From positions 124,001-188,000 of the forward strand of contig NZ_JACXSI010000001.1 in the NCBI RefSeq assembly GCF_014712675.1: a DNA stretch of 64,000 bases. The letters are read 5' to 3'. This DNA is from Peribacillus faecalis (GTDB lineage Bacteria; Bacillota; Bacilli; Bacillales; DSM-1321). Positions 55,354 to 63,628 of this stretch are shown piece after piece. Position 1 is the first letter of the stretch. Each line of letters begins with the position of its first letter. Below the pieces are notes generated by a model. The model saw only the letters and a list, made by a program, of their open reading frames with translations. It was not told the DNA's origin and did no database searches. A program made the position numbers and the translations under genes.

Positions 55354-57537
55354 TTAATCGTTGTTACAACGAAGCGGCAATTTTATCGAAAAAGTTGTCC
55401 CGACTCCTACTTCGCTTATGACATCGATTTCTCCTCCATGCTCTTTTATTATTTTATAACTCATCATTAACCCAAGCCCTGTCCCGCGCTCTTTTGTTGT
55501 ATAAAAGGGCTCGCCAAGCCGCTTCAGCTTTTTCTCAGGAATTCCGCATCCTTCATCCGATACAATTAATCGCACATTCCGGTCATTACATGACTCTGTT
55601 CGAATAAATACTCTTCCGCCATTCTTCATCGATTCGATTGCATTCTTTACTAAATTAATTAATACTTGCTTGAGTTGATTAGGTTCGCAGTATAGTTCAA
55701 TAGGATTTTCAGAAAGCTTCGGAATTAAATCAATATTAAACAGCAACGCCTCCCCATTTAGCAGACCAATCGTCTCTTTGACAATGACATTTAAATCCTT
55801 TTCTACATATTGGACAGCCTGTGGTTTTGCTAACACAAGAAAATCAGTTATGATCGTATCAATTCTTTTCAATTCTGATGTAATAATAGAAAAATATTTT
55901 GAATAGTCTTCTTTCACACTAGCTTCTAGCAATTGGATAAAACCTTTTAACGCAGTCATCGGATTGCGAATTTCATGTGCTATCCCTGCCGCAAGTTCGC
56001 CAACTACATTCAATGTATCCGATTTTCTGATTTGCTCCTGCATAATTAATTTCTCGGTTTCGTCACGTAAAACAGTCAAATTCATCCCGGAAAACAGATT
56101 TCTCTTCGTCAACACTTCAACATGCTTGATACTGCCGTCTTTACGTGCGAGTGTAATTCTTTCCATTAGCATATTCGGACTCTTGTTATCTCCCAAGTCT
56201 TTGCTTATTTTCTCAATCCATTCTTTATGCTCAGGATATTTCTTGATAATCTCTGGTACCGTTTTCCTTACGAGATGCTTCTTTTCCATATTTAAGATGG
56301 ACAAACATGCTTCATTAATGTCTATAATACCGTTTTTATTCCATAACAAAAGCCCATCTAGCATCCCTTCGAAAATACGTCTGAATTGCTTTTCACTTCT
56401 TCTTAATTTACGTTCCATTTCATAGCGTTCACTAACGTTTCTATATATGGTGACAGCCCTGTCGCCTTCGTTTATTCTTTTACTGGAGACCTCTAATAAC
56501 ATATCTTTTCCTTTATGACTTCTATGAAACATTGTCTGTCTGATTGACCCTTTTTCGAGGAAGGTTTTTTTTGAATGCCAATACTTTCTATCTTTTTTCA
56601 CCAATAAGTCTTCTGAACGCATCCCAATCAGCTCGTTGCGGCTCGCCTCGAATAATCGGCAAGCTACATCATTCGCTTCATATATATATCCTTTTTCGTC
56701 CAGCAAAACAATCGCTTCATTAGCTTGGTCAAAAACATATGAAAAAATTTCCTTACTCGATTTCAAATGCAACTCGATTAATTTCTTCTCCGTCACATCT
56801 TTCAGCACGCAAATATATTGGTCTTTATAGACATTGCGATAAATTGTGCATTTGAAATAATAACTTTTACCTGCAAAGGACCACTCGAACGTGCTGCTTA
56901 TTTTCCCAAGATCCTTTAATACTCCCCATTCATTCAGCCATTTTCTTTTTGAGTCTGCCTGTAAGAACTCATAAAACTTTCTTCCGACAAACTCCGGCTT
57001 ATCAATCATCACTAAAGACAGAAAAGCCCTGTTCGCCTCAATAATTGAACCATCCTTATCGAGAATCATCATTCCCTCGGTGACTAAAGTGAAGATATCT
57101 TTAAAGATCCCGGCGGAAATCATATAATCTTTCTCTTGCTTCTTTATTGCAGTAATATCCCGTAGTGTAAAATAATAAAGATTGCCGTCGAATTGCGCTT
57201 GGAACTCTATATGCTTATATGTATTCTGCTGATTAAGAAACAGCCATTCATCTTTGTAGCTACCCTGACTCCGAACTAATTTCAATTGGTCTTCAAGTAT
57301 GTCTAGTGGAATCTGTTCCAATAAATTTTTGAGAGACCAAGATTGATCGTATGTATCTCTTGCAATTTCCATAAATAGTTGCTTTGCCTGATGGTTGAGC
57401 TGAATGATTTCCAGATGACGATTCACAACCATTAGAGGCGATTTAGATGAATGAAAGAAGAAATGGTACGCCTTAAACTGCGCTTCATCCATCTGTTCAT
57501 CGACTTTATCTTCTATATACGCTCCATTGAACTCCAT
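55354..57537 (-). CDS. multi-PAS sensor histidine kinase, KinE-like
   Basis: 727 residues, no membrane segment. Four PAS domains in series (about 22-130, 140-255, 262-375 and 382-500), e.g. KDGSIIEANRAFLSLV and EKGYIYEANDVACRLF, then HisKA with His521 in ELAAGIAHEIRNPMTALKGF and an ATPase domain (NLVKNAIES, DEGCGI, GTGLGL). Size and cytosolic architecture match B. subtilis KinE (738 residues). Orphan kinase, so likely a phosphorelay input. Clear GGGGAG ribosome site. Gene order kinE-kinD is as in B. subtilis. Confidence 0.9.
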   Translation of the reverse strand: MEFNGAYIEDKVDEQMDEAQFKAYHFFFHSSKSPLMVVNRHLEIIQLNHQAKQLFMEIARDTYDQSWSLKNLLEQIPLDILEDQLKLVRSQGSYKDEWLFLNQQNTYKHIEFQAQFDGNLYYFTLRDITAIKKQEKDYMISAGIFKDIFTLVTEGMMILDKDGSIIEANRAFLSLVMIDKPEFVGRKFYEFLQADSKRKWLNEWGVLKDLGKISSTFEWSFAGKSYYFKCTIYRNVYKDQYICVLKDVTEKKLIELHLKSSKEIFSYVFDQANEAIVLLDEKGYIYEANDVACRLFEASRNELIGMRSEDLLVKKDRKYWHSKKTFLEKGSIRQTMFHRSHKGKDMLLEVSSKRINEGDRAVTIYRNVSERYEMERKLRRSEKQFRRIFEGMLDGLLLWNKNGIIDINEACLSILNMEKKHLVRKTVPEIIKKYPEHKEWIEKISKDLGDNKSPNMLMERITLARKDGSIKHVEVLTKRNLFSGMNLTVLRDETEKLIMQEQIRKSDTLNVVGELAAGIAHEIRNPMTALKGFIQLLEASVKEDYSKYFSIITSELKRIDTIITDFLVLAKPQAVQYVEKDLNVIVKETIGLLNGEALLFNIDLIPKLSENPIELYCEPNQLKQVLINLVKNAIESMKNGGRVFIRTESCNDRNVRLIVSDEGCGIPEKKLKRLGEPFYTTKERGTGLGLMMSYKIIKEHGGEIDVISEVGVGTTFSIKLPLRCNND

Positions 57538-58103
57538 GTGCTTCTCCCCTTATCCTCCACCTGTTCATAACTATTATCATTTTACCAAATTCACACAACT
57601 ATAGGATAATTTATTTAATTATTGCTTCAAATACCATTTTATTTCCCATTAACATAAAAATAGCGCCCATAGCAGCATTACTGCTGCAGGAGCGCTATTT
57701 TTATTATATATAGTTAGACCAAGAAGTTTATCAAAAATGGAAAAGGACCGGTGACGGTTTTTCTTCATGTCTAACCTTACACCTGCCATGCTCGGAGTGT
57801 AAGCCGTGCCGGCTAGGAAGTCAAAAAGCGGATTTCCTATCCGTCCCGTCTTACATCTAACGCATGGCTCCTTTTCCATTGAAGTAAAGTCAGAGAAGTT
57901 TATCTAAAATGGAAAAGGACCGGTGACGGTTTTTCTCATTGTCTAACCTTACACCTGCCATGCTATGTCCTAAGCCACCCCACCCAAGAAACCAAAATCG
58001 GGTTTCTTGTGCGGTTCGTCTTAGTCCTCCCGCATGGCTCCTTTTCCATTGAAGTAAAGTCAAAGAAGCTGATCAAAAATGGAAAGGAACGGTGACGGTT
58101 TTT
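57538..58103 (-). other. gene-free interval holding terminator and repeat array
   Basis: About 565 bases between the KinE-like start and the stop of the oxidoreductase alpha/beta gene. Two thirds is the A-B-A-B-A array, then the terminator at 57656-57703; the remainder upstream of the kinase is AT-rich without further structure. Confidence 0.7.
57656..57703 (-). terminator. terminator of the oxidoreductase operon, beyond the repeat array
   Basis: AAAAATAGCGC pairs with GCGCTATTTTT, with an inner GCAGCA/TGCTGC stem. On the minus strand T5 follows. It lies downstream of the repeats, so they are transcribed in the mRNA 3' end unless an earlier stop exists. Confidence 0.85.
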
Positions 58104-58105
58104 CT
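57721..58105 (-). repeat. A-B-A-B-A repeat array
   Basis: Heads end at 58105, 57936 and 57764 (periods 169 and 172). On the minus strand: AGAAAAACCGTCACCG, arms CCATT/AATGG..., B units with CCATGC/GCATGG, then CTAAG/CTTAG with CAAGAAACC/GGTTTCTTG in the first and TGTAAG/CTTACA with TAGGAA/TTCCTA in the second, each ending GGCAGGTGTAAGGTTAGACA. The third A unit keeps only its left half. The head overlaps the TAG stop of the preceding gene. Confidence 0.88.
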
Positions 58106-60383
58106 ATAAACTTGGATGTTCGTGTTTAGCTTGCAGCACTTGCCATCTGCGCTCTACTTCTTGTTTGAATTCATCCAACAGAGGCTGATTTTCAGGTTTC
58201 AGCATATGCTTTGTTTTGCCCATATAAGAAAGCCAATCTTCTAACGGAATGCGTTTCTTTCTCGCTTCCGGATTGTAAGTGATTGTCGTTTCTCCGCGCT
58301 CTACTTCATATAACGGGAAGAAGCACGAGTTTACGGCACTTTCCATAATGACATTGCCGTATCTGTCTTCAGACTTCCAGTTCAGCGGACATGTAATTAA
58401 GATTTTGCCATACACCATACCGACATTTTGCGCATACCATTGTGCCTTCGCCGCTTTCTTCACTAAATCTTGCGGAAATGCTTCGCTGCCTGTAAACACG
58501 TACGGAATATTCGTAGCGGCCATAATTTGTGCCGTATCTTTATGGTGGAATGCTTTACCTTGTTCTTTTTTCCCTACCCCTGTAGTGCTTGTCATATGAC
58601 CGAACGGAGTTGAATAAGACATTTGCGAACCGGTATTCATATATCCTTCATTGTCATATTCCAGGATAATCAGTTTATGGTTACGAAGTGCTGTACCGAT
58701 TGCCGAACCCATTCCAATATCCATTCCGCCATCACCAGTTACCATAACAAACGTCACATCGTCACTCACTTCAATTTCGCCGCGACGTTTCAGCTCAAAG
58801 AAAGCTTCCACTGTACCGGAAAGTGTCGCTGCTCCATTTTGGAACAGATTGTGTATCATTGTTTGTTTATGAGATGAATGCGGATAAGCAGTTGTTGTAA
58901 CATACGCGCACCCTGTTTGGAATAAGACTACTATATCGCCTTCGATCCCTTTAAAGAACAGCTCCAATCCAGAGAAAATTCCGCAGCCAGGGCATGCACC
59001 ATGCCCTGGAGCCAGACGCTTCGGCTTCGCAGTCAACGCTCTTAAAGGAGGTATTCTCACTTTAAGCTTGCCGTCTTCCTGAGGTTCGACATGGATCAGA
59101 CCTGATTTGAAAGCATCCCCATACACCGGCTCGATGACAGGCTGAAGCGCATCTTCTTCTTCGCCTGGATAGTGACCAAAATAATCGAATGCAGCAGGCG
59201 TGTTACCTTCACTAGCAGCAATAGCCATTTCAAAGAATGCAATCGCATCTTCTGTATAAAAATCTTTCCCACCCAAGCCAAATACGCGGCTTAACACGAT
59301 TGTTTCATTGTCTTTATCTTCCTGAAGCGCCGCTTTCACTTCCTGCGTCAAGTTCGCACCGTGAGCTCCATATGAATCGGCTCTTTCACCTACTAATAAT
59401 GTCTTCACATTTTTCAAGGCCGCTCTCAGTTCTTCAGCCGGGAACGGACGTATGATTGTCGGACTGACAACACCTGCTTTAATGCCTTGTTTGCGTAGTT
59501 GATCGACCGCGTCTTTTGCTGTTTCCGCCGCTGAATTAACAAGGAATAAAGCCACTTCTGCATCTTCCATCATATACGTATCTAGCACATTGTATTTTCT
59601 TCCGGAAATTAAGCTGTATTCTTTCGCCACTTCTTTAAAGACATCATGCGCTGCATACATCGCTTCCGATTGCTGATAATGGTTATTCAACAGATCATCA
59701 CCGTTCATGTGTGCCCCAATTGTAACTGGTTTTTTCGGATCGCGAGCAAAGTTATATTGCGTTGGGCATTCGCCTACAAAGTCACGAACAATCGCACTGT
59801 CTTTGAAATAGTCAACTTTACGTTTTTGATGAGACGTAAAGAAACCGTCATAAGCGACAATGACAGGCAAACGAACATCTGCATGCTCAGCTATTTTCAA
59901 TGCCATAATGTTCATATCATAAACAGCTTGCGGAGTGCTCGCCGTTAAAATGACCCAGCCTGTATTCAGTGCAAAGTAAAGGTCTGAATGATCGCCGCGA
60001 ATATCAAGCGGTCCGGAAATCGAACGTGTCACAAGGTTCATAACCATCGGGAAGCGCGTTCCTGATTGAACCGGCAATTGCTCAAGCATGTACATAAGAC
60101 CATTTGCGCTTGTCGCGTTGAATACACGCGCCCCTGTAACAGCGGCACCGTAGCAAATACCGGCAGAGCCATGCTCGCCGTCAGCAGCAATCAACTTAAT
60201 ATCATGCTCGCCTCTCGCTCCCATCGCATCAAGCAATTGCGCAATTTCAGTAGACGGTGTGATTGGATAATAACCCATTAGGTGATAATTAATTTGCGCT
60301 GCAGCTAAAGCCGCCATTTCATTACCGGATTCAAAGGTTGTCACTTGTGTGAGTGCTTTTACTTCTTTTTCAATAACCGCCAT
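58104..60383 (-). CDS. 2-oxoacid:ferredoxin oxidoreductase, fused alpha-beta subunit
   Basis: 759 residues. The N-terminal pyrimidine-binding alpha part (GYYPITPSTEIAQLL, ATSANGLMYMLEQ, RGDHSDLYF) and transketolase-C-like domain run to about 400, then the TPP-binding beta part with PGHGACPGCGIFSG (about 470), VTGDGGMDIGMGS and EYDNEGYMNTG. Oxidatively decarboxylates a 2-oxoacid (pyruvate, 2-oxoglutarate or another) to acyl-CoA with reduced ferredoxin. Overlaps the gamma-delta gene by one base. Substrate not decidable by eye. Unexpected beside a full pyruvate dehydrogenase operon. A structured repeat starts at its stop codon. Confidence 0.9.
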   Translation of the reverse strand: MAVIEKEVKALTQVTTFESGNEMAALAAAQINYHLMGYYPITPSTEIAQLLDAMGARGEHDIKLIAADGEHGSAGICYGAAVTGARVFNATSANGLMYMLEQLPVQSGTRFPMVMNLVTRSISGPLDIRGDHSDLYFALNTGWVILTASTPQAVYDMNIMALKIAEHADVRLPVIVAYDGFFTSHQKRKVDYFKDSAIVRDFVGECPTQYNFARDPKKPVTIGAHMNGDDLLNNHYQQSEAMYAAHDVFKEVAKEYSLISGRKYNVLDTYMMEDAEVALFLVNSAAETAKDAVDQLRKQGIKAGVVSPTIIRPFPAEELRAALKNVKTLLVGERADSYGAHGANLTQEVKAALQEDKDNETIVLSRVFGLGGKDFYTEDAIAFFEMAIAASEGNTPAAFDYFGHYPGEEEDALQPVIEPVYGDAFKSGLIHVEPQEDGKLKVRIPPLRALTAKPKRLAPGHGACPGCGIFSGLELFFKGIEGDIVVLFQTGCAYVTTTAYPHSSHKQTMIHNLFQNGAATLSGTVEAFFELKRRGEIEVSDDVTFVMVTGDGGMDIGMGSAIGTALRNHKLIILEYDNEGYMNTGSQMSYSTPFGHMTSTTGVGKKEQGKAFHHKDTAQIMAATNIPYVFTGSEAFPQDLVKKAAKAQWYAQNVGMVYGKILITCPLNWKSEDRYGNVIMESAVNSCFFPLYEVERGETTITYNPEARKKRIPLEDWLSYMGKTKHMLKPENQPLLDEFKQEVERRWQVLQAKHEHPSL

Positions 60384-61396
60384 TACTTAGCACCTCCTGC
60401 AATCAATGAGAACTCATGCTTTACTGTATGCTCATCCGCATAGTTTAACGTTTCTCTAATTTCGGTTAACGAGCTTGTCGGACAAGCTTCGACACATTTC
60501 AAGCACCCTTTGCAATATTGGTAGTCGATGCCTTGCAAGAACATCATTTTACGGCCGCGTTTGTCTTCTCCCTCTTTCCATACGAAACAAAGATCAGGGC
60601 AAACAGTATCGCACTGCGCACAATGAATGCATGTTTCACTGTTGAATGCCGGCAAATACCCTTGACGGGACCCGCTCATGTCTTTCAGCAAACTGTTTGC
60701 CTGAGCTGTCATCACACCGCCGATTGCTTGTGTTTTATAACCTAGTTTAGAACGTGTTTTCTCGAATGGTTTTATTATATGGTTACTTTCCGCTTCATAC
60801 GTTTTAAACGTCACTTCATTGTATCCGCGATCAAAGGTTTTAATATTAGGTTCCACTAAATGCGGGTATTTTTTTTCGAACGTTTTGCGGATGACCGCAC
60901 GCATCGCATCCGGATCAAGGAAATCACAAATACGAAATAAAGCGCCGAGCATCGCTGTATTGACTTTCGTTTTTTCTTCTACAGCAATACCTAGTGCATC
61001 AATAATCGCAAGCGTGCCATTACCCATGCCTAAATCATTTTTCACACTCTCAAAATCACGCGTTGAATTGACTAGCACAATTCCGTTCGGTCGCAAGCCG
61101 CTGACAACATCGACCATTTTATATAAAGCTTCATGGAAGATACCGATTATGTGAGGTTCTTCAATTGGACTGTGATCGCGAATCTCCACATCCGGATCAC
61201 AAAAGCGAATAAAGCTTTTTACTGGGGAACCTTTCTTCTCAGAACCGTATGATGAGAAGTTGCTTCCATTCAACCCTAGACCAAGCACGCCAGCTTCTGC
61301 GAGCATTTTCCCGGCTAAGTTCGCTCCTAATCCCCCAATTGATTCAAGACGGATTTCAAAGAATCCTAAATCATTTTTTGCTGGTAATAAGGACAT
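60383..61396 (-). CDS. 2-oxoacid:ferredoxin oxidoreductase, fused gamma-delta subunit
   Basis: 337 residues: gamma domain (RLESIGGLGANLAGKMLAEAG, about 15-200) that binds CoA, then a linker and two [4Fe-4S] clusters in CIHCAQCDTVCP (about 258) and CKGCLKCVEACP (about 296). With the alpha-beta protein it gives all four subunits of the family in two polypeptides. First gene of the operon. The iron-sulfur motifs are intact, so an active, ferredoxin-reducing enzyme is expected. B. subtilis has no such genes here. Confidence 0.9.
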   Translation of the reverse strand: MSLLPAKNDLGFFEIRLESIGGLGANLAGKMLAEAGVLGLGLNGSNFSSYGSEKKGSPVKSFIRFCDPDVEIRDHSPIEEPHIIGIFHEALYKMVDVVSGLRPNGIVLVNSTRDFESVKNDLGMGNGTLAIIDALGIAVEEKTKVNTAMLGALFRICDFLDPDAMRAVIRKTFEKKYPHLVEPNIKTFDRGYNEVTFKTYEAESNHIIKPFEKTRSKLGYKTQAIGGVMTAQANSLLKDMSGSRQGYLPAFNSETCIHCAQCDTVCPDLCFVWKEGEDKRGRKMMFLQGIDYQYCKGCLKCVEACPTSSLTEIRETLNYADEHTVKHEFSLIAGGAK

Positions 61397-61714
61397 ACTC
61401 TTCCCCCTCTTACATTTTTCTTTCTATTATATGTGAAACAATTCACTTAAAGGTCGAAATCTTTAAACAGATTCGAACTGAAACATGAAACAGATTACAT
61501 TATACATAAGAATGTATATTTAATAATAACTAAATCACAAAAACAGAATATACATTCCTATTATAACAGAACAAAGATGCACTTCCTTATATAATTCAAA
61601 CCAAATTAATGCCACTGTTTTCCTTTTCAAGGTGAAATTCGACTATTTCGCTTCTGCACCTTACGTGTGTTAGAATACATTCATACTTTTTTGAAAGGAG
61701 ATTTCGTACTACTA
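61397..61714. other. divergent promoter region
   Basis: About 318 AT-rich bases between the oxidoreductase operon and the radical SAM gene. No hairpin or operator recognised; I could not assign either promoter with confidence. Confidence 0.4.
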
Positions 61715-63445
61715 ATGAAAGTAATTGCTACTACACTGAATGCGAAATACATCCATACAAGTTTATCTATTCGTTATTTAAAGGCATATGCTGCTCCTGA
61801 ATTCGACATTGAAATTCCTGAATATACAATTAAAGACCCAACGATTAATATCGTAACGGACTTATATACAAGAAAAGCTGATGTCATCGGTTTCAGCTGC
61901 TACATTTGGAATATTGAAGAAACGATTAAAATTATCAGTTTGCTGAAGAAAGTGCAACCCGAGGTTACTGTCGTACTCGGCGGCCCGGAGGTTTCCTATG
62001 ACGTGGATTACTGGATGGAGCGCATCCCAGACGCAGACTACATCGTCATCGGCGAAGGAGAAAAAACATTTAAACAGCTTCTCACTCACCTATCCGGCAA
62101 TGAAAGCATTGAGCAAATAGGTGGTATTGCTTACAGAAATCATGGCAAGTCGATCATTAAACCACATAACGACAAGCTTAACCTTAAGGAAATTCCTTCT
62201 CCATACCGTTTCATAGAAGATCGAGATGACTTATCGAAACGGGTTGTTTATATGGAAACGAGCCGTGGCTGCCCGTTTAATTGTCAGTTTTGCTTATCTT
62301 CTATTGAAATTGGAGTCCGTTATTTTGACCGTGAAAAAATTAAAGATGATATTCGTTATTTAATGGAAAACGGCGCAAAAACTATAAAATTTGTTGATCG
62401 TACCTTTAATATCAGCCGCAGCTACGCAATGGAGATGTTTCAATTCCTTATCGATGAACATGTACCGGGCTGCGTCTTTCAATTTGAAATCACAGCTGAT
62501 ATTATGCGCCCTGAAGTAATTGAGTTTTTAAACAAAAACGCCCCTGCCGGACTGTTCCGATTTGAAATTGGCGTACAATCAACAAATGACTATACGAACG
62601 AGCTAGTAAAAAGAAAGCAAAACTTCGAGAAGCTGACGCGAACAGTCACACTCGTCAAAAACGGCGGTAAAATTGATCAGCATCTTGACTTGATTGCTGG
62701 TCTTCCAGAGGAGAATTATGATTCATTCAAACAAACGTTTAACGATGTGTTCGCTTTAGGACCGGAAGAGCTACAGCTCGGCTTCCTGAAAATGCTGCGC
62801 GGAACAGGCTTACGCATCCGCAGCGATGAATACGGCTATGTGTACAGTGATACATCGCCATATGAAATTGTCTCGAATAACGTCTTGAGTTTCGATGATA
62901 TCATTAAAATTAAGCAAGTAGAGGATGTACTCGAAAAATATTGGAATGACCATCGCATGGATACTACACTAAGTTATTTAACCGACCATGCTTTCCCTAC
63001 TCCATTCGATTTCTTCCAGGATTTCGGTTTGTATTGGGAAGCACAAGGCTGGTCAAAAATCGGTCATCAACTAGAGGATCTGTTCAAAAGACTGAATGCC
63101 TTCTTGAAGCAAATAGACATGCCGAACCTTGAAAGAATAACTGATCTAATGAAAATTGATTATTTATCTCAACATAAGTTCAAGCCGAGAAAACCTTGGT
63201 GGAAAGATACACTGTCACAAGAAGATCGTTCGAAGTATTACCAACTTATTCAAAGTAACCCATCTATACTTGGAGAAGCATTTGTCAGTCTGCAATTGCA
63301 TCAAAAAGAGCTGCACAAGCATACCATTCTTGAGCAGCTTCAGTATGACAGCAGCGAGCCGAACGCTCCAAAAGGCAAGAAACTTCTTCTAGCCTTTTTC
63401 AACCCGAACGGAAGCGGCAGTCAGCTATTTATTGCCGACCTATAG
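61715..63445 (+). CDS. B12-binding-domain radical SAM protein
   Basis: 576 residues. N-terminal cobalamin-binding Rossmann domain (about 1-140; KADVIGFSCYIWN, VVLGGPEVSYD), radical SAM barrel with cluster motif SRGCPFNCQFC (CX3CX2C, about 195-203), and a C-terminal DUF4080-type region. Class B members often do methylations or ring rearrangements; the substrate is unknown. No partner gene is in the operon. ATG 61715 starts the conserved MKVIATTLNAKYIHTSL; AAAGGAGA lies 13 bases before it, longer than usual. A repeat head begins on its TAG stop. Confidence 0.88.
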   Translation: MKVIATTLNAKYIHTSLSIRYLKAYAAPEFDIEIPEYTIKDPTINIVTDLYTRKADVIGFSCYIWNIEETIKIISLLKKVQPEVTVVLGGPEVSYDVDYWMERIPDADYIVIGEGEKTFKQLLTHLSGNESIEQIGGIAYRNHGKSIIKPHNDKLNLKEIPSPYRFIEDRDDLSKRVVYMETSRGCPFNCQFCLSSIEIGVRYFDREKIKDDIRYLMENGAKTIKFVDRTFNISRSYAMEMFQFLIDEHVPGCVFQFEITADIMRPEVIEFLNKNAPAGLFRFEIGVQSTNDYTNELVKRKQNFEKLTRTVTLVKNGGKIDQHLDLIAGLPEENYDSFKQTFNDVFALGPEELQLGFLKMLRGTGLRIRSDEYGYVYSDTSPYEIVSNNVLSFDDIIKIKQVEDVLEKYWNDHRMDTTLSYLTDHAFPTPFDFFQDFGLYWEAQGWSKIGHQLEDLFKRLNAFLKQIDMPNLERITDLMKIDYLSQHKFKPRKPWWKDTLSQEDRSKYYQLIQSNPSILGEAFVSLQLHQKELHKHTILEQLQYDSSEPNAPKGKKLLLAFFNPNGSGSQLFIADL

Positions 63446-63582
63446 AAAAACCAGCACCGGTCCTTTTTCATTTTTGATCAGCTTCTTTCTTTGACTTTAC
63501 TTCAATGGAAAAGGAGCCATGCGGCAGATGTAAGACGGGACGGATGAGAAATCCGCTTTTTGATTTCCTAGCCGGCACGGCA
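63444..63582 (+). repeat. A-B repeat, B unit cut at a terminator
   Basis: AGAAAAACCAGCACCGGTCC overlaps the TAG stop; arms TCCTTTTTCATT/AATGGAAAAGGA; B unit begins GCGGCAGATGTAAGACGGG with stem AAATC/GATTT and ends at GGCACGG, where the terminator starts. The second half of B is missing. Confidence 0.8.
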
Positions 63583-63628
63583 GCCTCTAAAAGTCGAACT
63601 CCGACTATTTAGAGGCTCTTCTTTTTTT
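63582..63628 (+). terminator. terminator of the radical SAM gene
   Basis: AGCCTCTAAA-AGTCG pairs with CGACT-TTTAGAGGCT, then CTTCTTTTTTT. Confidence 0.9.

Noticed and set aside
57649-57879. Frame MEKEPCVRCKTGRIGNPLF... through the repeat, similar to a frame at 29758-29940 and in the 63.5-kb copy
   Set aside because: The frame crosses the B unit and is open in three copies, but it is stopped or shifted in the 29.0- and 58.0-kb copies while the stems stay paired by compensatory changes. Structure, not protein, is conserved, and there is no ribosome site at proper spacing.
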